NCBI GenBank assembly: GCA_000310025.1
Contig: FN649753.1
Coordinates: 74,749 to 138,748, forward strand
Direction: 5' to 3'
Source: Ectocarpus siliculosus
Lineage: Eukaryota > Sar > Phaeophyceae > Ectocarpales > Ectocarpaceae
DNA length: 64,000 nt
The notes below the pieces were generated by a model. The model had not been told where the DNA came from, ran no database searches, and was given only the letters and a program-made list of their open reading frames with translations. This document shows positions 1 to 58,094 of the stretch, piece by piece. The first letter of the stretch is position 1. Each line of letters starts with the position of its first letter. Made by a program: the position numbers and the translations under genes.

Positions 1-33
1 AAACTCACACGTACGTCTGAAACCTTGCCGCAG

Positions 34-293
34 CCCAAAAGAAGACAAAGCGGACCCTCTCACTGATCAACAAGAACTTCGAGATGAAGGCATACCGCGA
101 TCTGGCCTCTGCTCACCCGGTGGATCTACCAGCATCGAGCTCGCTCGAGAAGGACTCGAGCAAGAAGGGACCGAAGATGGTAAAGCGCCCCGGTGCAAAG
201 AGTCCTACCCCAACCAGGCGCATCCTTAAACGCGTCAGGTCGAAGGGGGAAGAGCCAGCTCGCAGGAAGAAGAGGACCAGAACAAGAAAGTGA
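34..293 (+). CDS. 3' terminal exon of an unidentified gene (partial, Lys/Arg-rich C-terminus)
   Basis: A splice-acceptor-like CCGCAG at about 28-33 is followed by an open frame that reads through ATG 84 and stops at TGA 291-293. The peptide runs TLSLINKNFEMKAYRDL and then becomes strongly basic and Ser/Pro/Lys-rich, ending in KKRTRTRK, which looks like a disordered, nuclear-type tail. The codons upstream of ATG 84 are open and in frame back to the acceptor, so the ATG is probably internal and the rest of the gene lies left of the window. No family was recognised. The exon call rests on the acceptor, the open frame and the G/C-rich codon use. Confidence 0.5.
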
Positions 294-299
294 TGACTT

Positions 300-1193
300 G
301 GGTGCTCACACCCGAGATGCAGTAGCTCTGCATTTGTGTCTGGCTCCGACCAAATCCCTCAAGAACTTTGCATGGGCGCGTCGGCCGGTAATTGATCGTG
401 AGCCGATACACCCTCTTGTATGTCTTTCACACAGGGTTATACCGCTGCCGTGATGAGGCGTGTTGAGACTTACCTCGGAGTTTCGTGTCGAGTTCGTTTG
501 CTGTGGCTTGAACGTGCTGTTGCGTGTTGACTCCTTGTTTCAAGGCGCGTGGACTGATGCGACGGAGACCTTGCAACTTAATGTTTGAGTACATATGTTT
601 CATCCGGGAAACAAATCTTCCAGAGTCAAACGGTGGGCTATATTGGCTGCGTAATATTTACTGAAGTACGCAGCACCCTTCCTTCTGGATGAACTCGCCA
701 GAAAGTATGGGTCGTATTCTCAGGTAGAGCATGCGTGTTTTGCGCCAATCTTACAGGCGTGTGGTCAGTTACACCCCAGGCAGCGATACAGTATACTGCG
801 AGGGGGGTGTCTGCCCCCAAACACGACGGCATGTGAGTTCGTCGTGTCCACATGTCGCATCTCCTACACCAACTCTCGCAGCAAAATGCGTATGGTCTCG
901 CAACCATCGACCAAAAATGGCAGTGATCTAAGAAATGACATTGATCCAGAGTGCTACCGCATTATCTTGCGGCCTATTCCGTTCGCTGAACAAACCGCAG
1001 CATCTTCGGGTCCATTCGAGTGGTATCTTTTTAGGTAAGTTAGCCTGTGACCACGGGAATCGGAAGAAGGTTGCTGCCGGTTAGAGAGACCGGAACGGTT
1101 TTTAGTACATACAGCTTTTTGTGACAACCACATATTCCCTTCCCACCCCTGTCTGCTGGAGTCCACACGGCACAAAACGAACACCAGCATGGT
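300..1193. other. Intergenic sequence with one copy of a dispersed repeat (about 1004-1111)
   Basis: No coding exon was recognised. Bases 1004-1111 match two other places in the window (about 16371-16529 and 17848-18215). Shared blocks are CTTCGGGTCCATT, a GGTAAGTTAGCCTGTGACC block with an ACGGGAATCG block behind it, and GGAACGG close to TTAGTA. The rest is presumably the 3' UTR of the upstream gene and spacer. Confidence 0.5.
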
Positions 1194-1514
1194 GACCGGT
1201 CGCCCCGGTGGTCTAGTTGGTATCCGCGAAACCTTCTAGAGGTCACAGGTCAGGGGTTCGAATCCCGGCGTAAGCGAGCTTTTCTTGCAAAGTGAGTTTT
1301 TCTCTCGCTTCCGCTCCTGGTCTAGTGGATAGCGCTAGTTCGTGTGTACACAGAGGGAAGAGAGTGCTGAACTCTTCTAGCATTAAAAATTGAAGGCAAA
1401 GTACCGCAGGGGGGGAGGGTAGAGAGAAGCTCTTCTGTGTGACCACGGGTCGGAATAAACGGCACTAGTGCTGTGAGCGCTGATTTGAAGTGAAGATTAA
1501 AAAAAAAAAAAAAA
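1194..1514 (+). mobile_element. tRNA-headed SINE candidate with A-tail
   Basis: A Pol III A-box-like TGGTCTAGTTGG (1209-1220) and a B box GGTTCGAATCC (1255-1265) sit at tRNA-like spacing. The flanking bases do not form a clean acceptor stem and the T-stem has mismatches, so this is not a normal tRNA gene. A second A-box-like stretch starts at 1318. The unit ends in a run of 17 A (1499-1515). ATGGT occurs just before the element (1189-1193) and again at the end of the A-run (1515-1519), which would be a 5-bp target-site duplication. Tail, tRNA head and short direct repeat together fit a SINE. Confidence 0.6.
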
Positions 1515-2259
1515 ATGGTAGGCGACGACGCCAAACATTTGAAAACAGGGTACAGTTGGTGAGAAAAGTAGACACAGCAGGGTATACCCTGCGCCTTTTC
1601 GGACGTACCGGGGTGAAATTGGGCGCTGACCAATCATATGAATGCATTTTGTGCTGTTAATGACTGTGTACCCAGGTGTGTCGCTTTTCGACCAGGGCAT
1701 ACCCTGTTGTGTCGTTTTCCCACATTTGAACTGGTTGATTTTGAACGACAAACCTGCACATAGACATAAGAGGTTTTTTGTACGGCTAGCGCAAATGGCC
1801 CGGTTCTCCCGCAAACCATCATCCGCACGACCAGAGAACACAGCACAGCAGTTGGGATCCTGATATTTATTTTTTGATACATGTATCCTCAGTTCTCCCC
1901 TTCACCCCTGCAGGTATAGTCCGATTCGTCCGGCCCTTCCCTACAGCACCTAAGTACCTTCGTCGCGCATTTCCTGGCCGTATGGTGTGAGGTGTTCCCG
2001 GGCCAAAATTGCTGTCATACCACGCAGGTTATCTTGGCAAACGCGGCCGCAAACGCTTATTACATGCGTGGCCTCCCCTGCCACGAAGACACGGCATTGC
2101 TCTCTACCAAAGCCCGGTCAATATTCCTATTTTTAGGGCCCCCTCAACATCATCCCTTGTCGGCAGTCGGGGACAGTGAGCAGTGCTAGACCTCAGTGGG
2201 CAGAGCGAAGAAGACCACCTCATGCTCGCGAATCGTACGCTTGTTGGACCATTGTGTCT
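1515..2259. promoter_or_regulatory. Probable 5' flank and 5' UTR of the ATR gene
   Basis: No exon or named promoter motif was recognised between the SINE candidate and the first ATR methionine. Stops interrupt the frame upstream of 2176. By position this must hold the ATR promoter and 5' UTR, but the sequence itself gives no TATA-type signal that I can defend. Confidence 0.3.
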
Positions 2260-48918
<46,659 letters not shown>

Positions 48919-51900
48919 TTCACATGTATATCAGTACTTCTTCATGATTCAATGTTTTGTGTTTTCATTCGTTCTTCGTTTTTCTGTTGCCACGGAGCAC
49001 GTAGATGTGCGTCGTCCAAAGAAACAACTGCAGTAGAGAGGGCTGTGACTACTATGTGGTTGACTTGCGCAGGAAACAGTAACTGCGTTTGGTTGCATCA
49101 CAAGAGTCGAGAAACCTCAACGTCACCTTAGCAGTCTGAGTTTCCCCGAAGTATCAAGACCACAATCAAACATGTGTCAAATCGTCAGTTTTTTGCAACG
49201 TTGGTTCAAATCCCCTTGTGGTGCGTTCGTGTTCTCTCGCGTGTATGCATTGATACTACAGTACAATAGTTGCGGTGTGTCACAACCCCGCGTCCTTTCT
49301 GCTTATATTGACTCATGCCGAAGGAAAACGGGAAGAATTGGTCGCATCCTTGGTTGCACGTGGGTACCGTGGCGAGTTGTAGATGTTGTTGTGAATGGCG
49401 GGCTTGCACGGTCGAGTGAGATGCTTCGGTTTGTTCTCTTGTGTTCAGTGGGATGTCCATGTTTTGCCTTGGTTTGACCGTTGACTGTCGACGGCAAACG
49501 TGGTGTGGCTGGCGGGTAGGGATTAGGACGAACGCTTGCATGGAAGGTCTGTTTTTACTTCGCGAGAGTGCCAACCGAAGGATACGGTGGGTGTAGTAGG
49601 TGTGGATGGTCACGAGTCACGACTTCGGCCTGGTCCGTTTGTTTGTTTGTTTGAATTGTTTTCGGGACTCGGCTCCTACACAGCGGTTGCTAAAATATGT
49701 TTTAAGTACAAGCGAAAGTTTTTTGTTGTTTTGACCCGCGCATCTCGGAGCGACCCTGAACTGAGCGAGGTGATGCAGAACGGCAACTTGTCACTTGAGA
49801 TATATCCCTCGTGTGCCTTGAGTGACGGAGAAAAGCAACGGAACTAACAGTGGAGAACACACCACCAATACAAGTACATCACGGTTGTTACCTGTGAACA
49901 TGTGACCTCAGCGCTACTATAGACGGATGGAATTCGTAAACAGCTTTCGGGACAACAGCAGTGCAGGAGGACCCCGAGGTACGTCGGGAATCTCACGATT
50001 CGCCGTCGAACCATACTCGAGACACAGCGATTACTGTGGTGGTGCGTGGTCAGCAAGGTAGAGGCTGCAGCGTTTGTCCGTCTGGACATGCGCGTGCTTG
50101 TCGGACCACCTTATCTTGTCAACGTCGCATCGAAGTACTGATCTGCACGACCTGCTACATACAATACTCAATTTGCAACGGCCTGAAGCCCGACCCGTAA
50201 CTAACGGTGGTCTAGTTCGACTATTAGACCACCGCGGTTTGTGTGCGTTTGTCATGTGCTGCCATCCGACAAGGGCATGTCACAGCGCAAGAGTGAAAGA
50301 ATGTTCGTATGCAAAGACCGTTTAATTTACGCGTCAACAATCAACCTCCGTCAACCTCTGCACCCTCGGCCACAAAAAAAAGGCAACATACGCAGAATTG
50401 CGCTACTAGCCAGCACTTGGACGTTTTTTTCGCCCTTTCGGCTGTCTCACCTCACTGTCAAAAAGAGCGATTTTCCTCGCCACCACGAGCTAATTTTTGA
50501 GAAAATGCTGTGCCACAAATCTGCGCTTACCAAATACAAGAGCGATTGCCTCAAACCGTAATGATTCCTATTACATGTACATGACTATCCGAGTAAATTA
50601 CAGTGACAACATTACGTACGAGTGGCTTCTTTCGACCCCATGCTTACAACGCCCCGCGTTTCGCATCTTACCGTGGCGCAAATACACAAACTGTATGCAG
50701 CCAAAAATTGTAAGCAACCATACACACACGAAAAACAACCCAACGTGGTTTTGTCCGTTCTTGAGAAACGAACCAACGTTGTTTGTCCGAAACGAAAAAC
50801 ACGCTACGAAACTCTTGTACTCCCTGCAAAGCCTACCCTCCTGCGTACAAAGCCCAGTCGTGAACCGCATACATCCCCAGCGTACAACCCTTGAATCCTA
50901 CACACAAACCGTGTGAGCCCGTTGACTCTCCTAGAAAAAAGAGTACGATAACTGACGCAGTCGTTCCCGGTTGTTTACCTTGGTCAAGTTCGGTCCCTCC
51001 TGACTCACGGATGGCGTGGATGTTATATTCCTCAACCCGCATGCCCCCCGCTCCAAAGTAAAAGTATGAGAGTGAAGAAAACCAAAACTCGACGGAGGCA
51101 TTTTTTTGTCTTTTAAGGTTGCTACTACTGTTTTTTGATACGCGAAACGTCGGCCGGTCTAACTCTACACAAGTCGAAAGCACTGGAACGCAAACTCAGG
51201 GGGGGACTGATGTTCCGTGTAAAGAAAAATACATATTACTGATTACTACGGTAAGACGGATCCTCTCCGCCTTGTCCTCCAACTGTACTGGGACACCGCG
51301 ATCAAACGACACACGTAGGTACACACGACGATACGGCGGCACAGGCACCCGGAAAAATAGTTCGTACGCGTACGACATGGCAAAACAACACTTGTGCAAT
51401 CAACCAACACAACACGCAACAAGAATGTATTATGCACAAAAAATTACCATGAAAGTTCAAAAACAAAAACCCGACTCGACTGAGTCAAAGGGAAACATCC
51501 AACAAAACTACCAATACGCAAAACGCATTTCTCCCAATCATTCGCGCCAAGTCAATTTTCGACTAACACGACCCACTCCGCCCCTATACCACAAACAGCA
51601 AACAAGATTTAGCAAGACCAGGAACCCGAAACCGGACGGAAACAAAGGAAAACACACGATGACACACTGTACCGGAAATGCACAAATTACCACCATCTAA
51701 TGATGACAACACACGGCTGGCTTCAGCACAGCTCGAAAATATTTTCCATTGTTCAAGCATCGCTTAGCCAATGCCCGGAAAACACAAGATGTCGTTGTAA
51801 TTACCCCCTCCCGGGGGAGCAGCACCCTCAACTCCCCCACCCTCTTCGACCCACGATTCACCTGGTTGATGGCGCGCGCGAAGAAATGGCACGAAGGGCA

Positions 51901-53196
51901 TCATCGTGCGCGGAGATAAGGACACGCACGCAACAGGTGAACAACGTTGATGGGGAGCATGAAGGGGAGAGACAAGATGAAAATTAATTGCTCTGGGGAA
52001 CAGATGTGACGGTGTGCGTACCTGCTGCAGGATGCTTGCAGATAGGTACGTACCGTATGCCCGAGGTCGATTTGTCGGGCGCAATGTCCCGACAACACGG
52101 TTGACAGTTCCGAGAGAATACGCGTCTTTGAGTACGTCTCGACACGAATTTTGCAACGCGGCCCTCTTCGACATCGACGCGATTACTGTTACGGAGGTAT
52201 CCAGCACTGGAAATCGATTCAGGCTGTGTCGTGGTATCTCACTCGGCTTGCGGATACGCTGACATTGTTGTTGGTATTGTTGTTCCTGTGCAGTGAGGAA
52301 ATACAATCACGTTGGACTCGGAGAGTATTTGTTTCGCGAAGCGAGGGCTGACCCAGCTTCAAGGTACCCGATTTGTCGTGCACTGGTATGCGCGCCCTTC
52401 TCCGTTCGATGGTTTGGCCGCTGAAAAAAACGTACCACACAAAACGCTCGAGTCGAACAACTAAAATATGGAGAGAATCGACACATGACTTGTTTGCGAG
52501 GCCCTCGCAGCGATAACACGCCCCAAGACTGATCTGGTGCCGTTTGTCACACGAAAGGACACATCTATATTGCACCACCACTTCAAGACCAAGGTGAAGA
52601 ACGATTCGAAACACACAACTCCAACATCCACATGAGCGCTGAAACGGGCGGGGGTCAACGGGAAAAAACACTCAAAACAACACGTTGTGTTTGAAGTACA
52701 TCATGGACGCTCCCCCATGGCCACCCTGCCGGAGCATCCCACAAAATTGTTTCGCTTGTGTGCTGTTTGTTGAGACCGACGCTTTCATGCCGGTCGACCG
52801 TTTAGTGCAGTCGCAATGTCAACAGGAGAAAAGAAGATGGTATACTCGCACACACACACACACACACACACCTTCAGCTGCCATGGGCCCGCTGAGGGAG
52901 ATCCGCCACCCACCGCCGCCGCTGTTGCCCCGTCGCCACCTCATTGGCCCCCTGCCCCCTGCAGCATCGGTCGGATTGTCGAATCTCCGAATGGCCCCGG
53001 AAATAAAAAAACGAGTGAGCGAGAACACACATGGTGCACGTATTCCGATTCAACGCGCACGACTCGATCATGAAAAAAAGGCTGCCCCCCCCCCCCCGCC
53101 GCCCCCCTCCCCTTCACCCGGAATAAATGAGAGCCCAAAAATGCCAGCCCGCCCCCGCGGCCGACTTGTGGAGTTAGCCGAAACTGAACTTCGCAT
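48919..53196. other. Convergent intergenic region between ATR and the EsV-1-7 gene
   Basis: No exon was recognised on either strand. Up to about 49.8 kb the plus strand is T/G-rich like ATR introns and UTR. From about 49.85 kb to 52.8 kb it becomes A/C-rich, so the minus strand is the T/G-rich one. The change fits two converging transcripts with long 3' UTRs. Open frames here, including one of 193 codons at 51119-51700, have no conserved pattern. A (CA)n run lies at 52849-52871. Confidence 0.5.
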
Positions 53197-55155
53197 TTAA
53201 ACGTCATCCAGCATCCTCCTTTTCCTTCTGAACCCAGCGGACGGTTCACCCCGTGCACTTCCCTGGGCATTGTCGGTGGACTCCCACGCAGGGCCCAGAC
53301 CAACTTCAGGGGTGTCTTCTTGATGGGGCTCTTGTTGCTTCTCGACTAGTTGGTAGGCCTCACCCATGCGTTCGTCTTTGCTGGCGACCGCCCCATCTGC
53401 CACCCAGTCCCCGACAACCAAGCCCGCCGCAATGGGCTCCACGACGCGGGCGGGGTTCCCGGGGCGGTTAGATGATGAGTCCTCATTCGCGCTGCTACCG
53501 TTGGTGTTCCTCTCTGCAGTAGCGATGAGGTATCCCGCAGCCTCTTGCACACCGTCGCTTACGTTGTCGCCTCCGTTCCCACCATCTTCTCCGCCGACCG
53601 TGTTGCTACTGCTGACGGGGTCCCGCATCCGCTTCTTGCCCAGGACGTTGACCATGCCGGCCTCAGCGTGCGGCGCACAAAACATGGCCTTGGACCTCTT
53701 GGTGCCGGCAATGCCGTAGGAAGGGTGCTTCGAGCAGCCTGGGTAGCTGCACCGCTTGACGTTGCGGACGTCGACCATCCCGTGCTCCGCGTGTTGCACG
53801 CAGAAGTGCGCCGTCCTGCTACCACTGAAGCCGAACGACGGCTGCTTTGCGCACCCGACACGCCCGCATTTTTTGGCACTAACGTTCAGCATCCCACCCT
53901 GAGCATGGGGGGCACAGAAAAGGGCCGTCTTCGTCCCTACCACCCCGTACGTTGGGTGCTTCGTGCAGCCCGGGTGGCAACACCTCTTGTTGCGGATGTC
54001 GAACATTCCGTCCTGAGCATGTTGGACACAAAACTCGGGCGTTCTGCTACCGGTGAAGCCGAACGACGGGTACTTGGGGCAGCCTGGATGTTTGCATCTC
54101 TTATCAGCAACGGCGGTGGCTACGGTTTTCTTCTCAGAATGCCGGGGGCAAAACTCCGCCATGCTCGTGCCGTCCGCGTCGTACATGAGGTGCGCGGTGC
54201 ACCCCGGATGGCCACACCTCCTGTAGTTGCGGGTGCCCACCGCCCTCGATTTGGCATGATCGGCGCAGAGCTGCGTCGCCCTGCCTCCGCCCGCACCAGA
54301 TGGCGGCAGCTGCTTGGTGCAACCTGGGTGGGTGCACCTACTCGCGAAATCGTCGGCCATCGCCCTGTCCTCGACGTGTTCGGGACAAAACTCCGCCATC
54401 TTGGTGCCATCTGCCCCGTACGTCAGGTGCTTGGTGCATCCCTCACGGGCGCACCTCTTGGTGTTGCGAACGTCGACCATCCCCTGCTCAGCGTGCTGGA
54501 CACAGAACTGCGCCGTTTTGCTTCCGTTGACCCCGAACGACGGTTGCTTGGTGCAGCCGTCGTGGCCGCACTTCTTGGCCGAGACGTTGACCATGTCCAT
54601 CGTGGCATGCGGGGCGCAGTATTCCGCTCTCTTGCTACCTACCAAACCGTACGTCGGGTGCTTGACGCACCCAGGGTGGGCGCACCTCTTGCCCCAGACA
54701 TCGACCATGCCAGGCTTCGCGTGCTGAGCGCAGAACTCGGTAATCTTCGTCCCGCGCACTCCGTACGACGGGTGCTTGTTGCAACCGAAGTGGCCGCATT
54801 TCTTGCGAGACACGTTCACCATCCCGGGCTGCGCGTGCGGGGCACAGAACTCTGCCGTCTTGCTTCCCTCCACGCCGTAGGTAGGTCGCTTTCGGCACTG
54901 CGGGAAGCTGCATCTCTTTGTGCTGGGGAGTTTGCCCCCTGGCTGGTCACCGCCCACATCGCCGCTGGCCGGTGATGGCAACGACAACGAGGATGCCTGC
55001 ATGCGGAGGCCGAAGCTGTCATGGCGCTTAACGTTCCGGACGTCCACCATTCCGTTCTCCGCGTGCTGGACGCAAAATTGCGCCTTCCGTGTGCCGGCCG
55101 CTCCGTAGGAGGGCTGCTTGTTGCAGCCAGGATGCCGGCATTTCTTGGCGCTCAC
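53197..55155 (-). CDS. EsV-1-7 domain protein with 12 repeats, 5' end incomplete
   Basis: The frame encodes 652 residues. Residues 6 to about 470 are 12 tandem repeats of C-x4-C-x16-C-x2-H followed by GMVNV or GMVDV, spaced about 38 residues apart (for example CNKHPSYGVRGTK inside a repeat). This is the EsV-1-7 motif, first seen in a virus of Ectocarpus and found in the IMMEDIATE UPRIGHT protein that controls Ectocarpus filament development. The molecular function is unproven; a metal-binding or protein-binding role is inferred. Repeats 6-8 have diverged, and repeat 12 has 18 residues instead of 16 in the middle. The C-terminal 190 residues are polar and disordered and end in RRKRRML, a possible nuclear signal. 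No ATG opens the frame: it begins inside a repeat (VNVSAKK) with an in-frame TAA just upstream, so an upstream exon is missing or the gene is truncated. Confidence 0.85.
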   Translation of the reverse strand: MSAKKCRHPGCNKQPSYGAAGTRKAQFCVQHAENGMVDVRNVKRHDSFGLRMQASSLSLPSPASGDVGGDQPGGKLPSTKRCSFPQCRKRPTYGVEGSKTAEFCAPHAQPGMVNVSRKKCGHFGCNKHPSYGVRGTKITEFCAQHAKPGMVDVWGKRCAHPGCVKHPTYGLVGSKRAEYCAPHATMDMVNVSAKKCGHDGCTKQPSFGVNGSKTAQFCVQHAEQGMVDVRNTKRCAREGCTKHLTYGADGTKMAEFCPEHVEDRAMADDFASRCTHPGCTKQLPPSGAGGGRATQLCADHAKSRAVGTRNYRRCGHPGCTAHLMYDADGTSMAEFCPRHSEKKTVATAVADKRCKHPGCPKYPSFGFTGSRTPEFCVQHAQDGMFDIRNKRCCHPGCTKHPTYGVVGTKTALFCAPHAQGGMLNVSAKKCGRVGCAKQPSFGFSGSRTAHFCVQHAEHGMVDVRNVKRCSYPGCSKHPSYGIAGTKRSKAMFCAPHAEAGMVNVLGKKRMRDPVSSSNTVGGEDGGNGGDNVSDGVQEAAGYLIATAERNTNGSSANEDSSSNRPGNPARVVEPIAAGLVVGDWVADGAVASKDERMGEAYQLVEKQQEPHQEDTPEVGLGPAWESTDNAQGSARGEPSAGFRRKRRMLDDV

Positions 55156-58094
55156 GTTGACCTTGTTTTAGAGATAAAATGCAAGACGCGGGAAAGAAAG
55201 TTGGTGGTATGGCCAGTTTGGCCAAGCAGACAAGACATTGCATCTTGAGTGGTACGGCAGCGTCAGCGTGTGAGTGAGAGATGGCGACTGTGTAACGATC
55301 ATGAGGATGATCAGAGGGCACCCACTCCGAGCATATACTCGTGGCCAAATAAAAATGACACCTGAACGAACTGACAGCTAAGGACGTACAGAACCAGAGC
55401 GGTAAAGTGTTTGCTCCAGTACGACGGGTAGGAGCGACGCACGCCCAAGGGCTGGAGTAAATTTGTTTTAGCTTTTTTTGCAACACGCGTAAACACCCCG
55501 GTCGCGTGTCGGTTAACGAGATTCATTGCCGGCTTGCTCTGTCGCCGTATAGAGCAGGAACCCCCCTTCCGTACCCAAGGTGTATGCTGCGGGTTGAACA
55601 CCGAGACAACCAAATCAAGTTCACCTACATATGAGCACGATTCAACCGCCAGAATTTCTCATCGACGGTGCAGTCCAACAGTTTATGGACAAACGGTGGG
55701 GAAATACTGTACTTCTCCCTGTACCTTTTAGGGGACGTTAGGGGACGGGGACAAACCATTTTGACTTTTGACTGCTTTTGAAAAATACCAAAAGAGTATC
55801 CAGCCAATACGCACGAGATGCAGTGACCATACTTGGAAACGTTCGGTAAGAAAAAAACGTGGGTTCTCTACAGGGCAGAGGTTGGGACTTATCTCCACCA
55901 GCATATCACGCAGCCTACCACACACCTCTCAAAATCAACACAAAACGTCACAACTACAACGTCAAGACGAAACAGCCGATACGGCGGGTGCTCAAAAAGG
56001 TGCTAGCGTTTTAGAGTCCCACCCTGCAATGTAGAGAATATCATGGTGCCGACAAAATGTTGTGTTGCCGAATGCCGCGGCTGCGGTCCAAATTCGCAGT
56101 TTCATTAAGCTGAATCTAAATCTAAAGCATTCATGTTCTTCCCTGCTCGCCATCACGACACCCAATCTCCTCATGTGCAAATCTGTAGCAGTATCTATAC
56201 CACTACTAGCTGCCGTGGACGACCCGCAGTTCAAGGGTCTGGTTTTTGTTGCTATTGTTGCTGTCTTTACAAACGTTCTGATCCTGCTCAGTTGTGTTCA
56301 TCGGGTGAGGTTTTTTTTTGCGATATTCGTATATAAGACGATTCAGTGTTGCTTTGTCGGGATTTACAATTGAACAGTTTTCGACCTTTTGAACCAACCG
56401 CTGGACACACAAGCTGGTATCATTTGCTTTCTGTAGCATCCATCAGACCTCGCGTTGCCCCCAGCTGGATGGACATGTTGGCAAATATGAAACGTGGCCC
56501 GGAGCCCTCTTCACAGTAATTTGCCAAAAGGAGCTTCACCCGCTGCCCCGCAATTTCATAAATTAAGACATGCATGTAGAAACATTGGTGGCATGTCGCA
56601 GGGAAAATATAAAAAAAGCGATACAGGGAAAGAGAGCAGAGATGTTTAGGGCCTGGCAAGTATTGATGGCGGGCCCTGCTACCATAACACTGAGCGATCC
56701 TCATCTCGCACCTGTAGTGGGTGGGTACTCTCGAACCGGTACCTGCAGTTCCTGCTCTACGGGTTGACCTATCTGCCAGCTACCACGTGCCAAGTGAGCA
56801 GCGTAGTGCGTCCCTATATTGTTGGGTGATGGTTCGCAAGGCATTCTCATTTTGGCAAAACTGTCCCCGGGCAGCAAAAAAAAAAAAAAACAGGGCAACA
56901 CCACGCCGCGAGATTAGACCTCTGCAGTACCGAGCAGCGAAGGACGGCACCACGACCACTCCAACATTATTATTTTCATAACTCCTGGTGTAACACTAGA
57001 ACTGGGAGCGACAAGAACGCGGTCTGCGCGGAGACTGGTTCTTCATACTCTTGCATCACCTGTCTGCGGTCCATACTCTAAGAATCACCTGGCTCACATC
57101 GGTTTTCGATGCGCGCTCTCAAGACCCCAAACGGCAGAAAACATGTACTTTTTAGTTTAGGGGGGGTTGGCTCAGTAGCTCCAATTTCTCCTTGGTACTC
57201 GAAAATCTGGACCTGCTCATTGCTAGCTTTCGGTTCTCGTAGTCAACACAAAAGCACGCATCCTGATTGAAGGCGTTGTCGGTGAAGAGCGGCTGCTCCG
57301 TTTTGCCGCTCGTAGGTACTGTAAGGGTTGTAGGGGTGATCACCAAACTCATGGATAGTAGAAGCAATAGAGCGGGGCGTCATATTTAGAGCGCACCGCA
57401 AGAAGGCTCTCGAGGACAAGGACTACTCGGCCATTGAAGCTAGAGCGCGAAGCCCGCGTTCAGAAGCTAAAAATAGGCGCAACGGTATCGGCACTCGTTG
57501 CCCGGAACACATGACACAACCTACGAAATTGAACGAAAAAAATCACACACATTCGAACTTTCTAGCCGTCCACAAGCTGCCACAGACGATCCTGAGCACA
57601 CGCGCCTGTAGCCCTGCTCACACTCGTTCTCGGAAGCTCTAACTATTTCCTTCCTTGGTGAATTGGTCTCAATACAGCAAGTTCTTGAGAGTGTTTTCGT
57701 GCAACCAGCAGGTTTCGGGTGTGACACGGCAAAATACTGGTCCCCTAGCTTCAACTTCAAGCTGCTTCTACACCGTCTTACGCATGTTTCGAGACAAATT
57801 CATTGAGAATGTACCAACGTGTGAGTAGGGCTAGAGGAACCTTATGCTCGAGATCGCCTGCGGCGGCTTGTGGGCGGCGGCAGAAAGGATAAAAACAACA
57901 CAGCCGAGGACTGCCTGCTGACATCGTTGACATCGATTGTTTTCTCAGAACATCTTTAGTCCGCTCTCATATGTTCCAGATCTCTGCTGCTGTCGCTATA
58001 AACTCATACGTATGCATAAATTAGCTGTTGCTCCAGGTGATGGACTACATACTACATACGAGTGTTCCCGACCCACCAGCGCGTAGTGTATACC
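55156..58094. other. No recognisable gene
   Basis: Short open frames occur on both strands without family patterns. A 66-codon ATG-started minus-strand frame at 57152-57352 (containing SGKTEQPLFTDN) has coding-like codons but no support. An upstream exon of the EsV-1-7 gene could lie here, but no further Cys/His repeat was found. Confidence 0.4.

Noticed and set aside
1200..1275. Functional tRNA gene at the SINE head
   Set aside because: A and B boxes are present, but the acceptor and T-stem have several mismatches and no anticodon arm forms cleanly.
1243..1446. Minus-strand frame ending AGIRTPDL
   Set aside because: It is a translation of the SINE's B-box region and is not a gene.
51119..51700. 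193-codon plus-strand open frame
   Set aside because: It lies in A/C-rich sequence with few T, where stops are rare by composition. It has no domain, no splice context and many Thr/Asn/Gln codons.
54300..54975. Long plus-strand frame opposite the EsV-1-7 gene (53545-54975)
   Set aside because: It is the antisense shadow of the repeat protein. The Cys/His pattern exists only on the minus strand.
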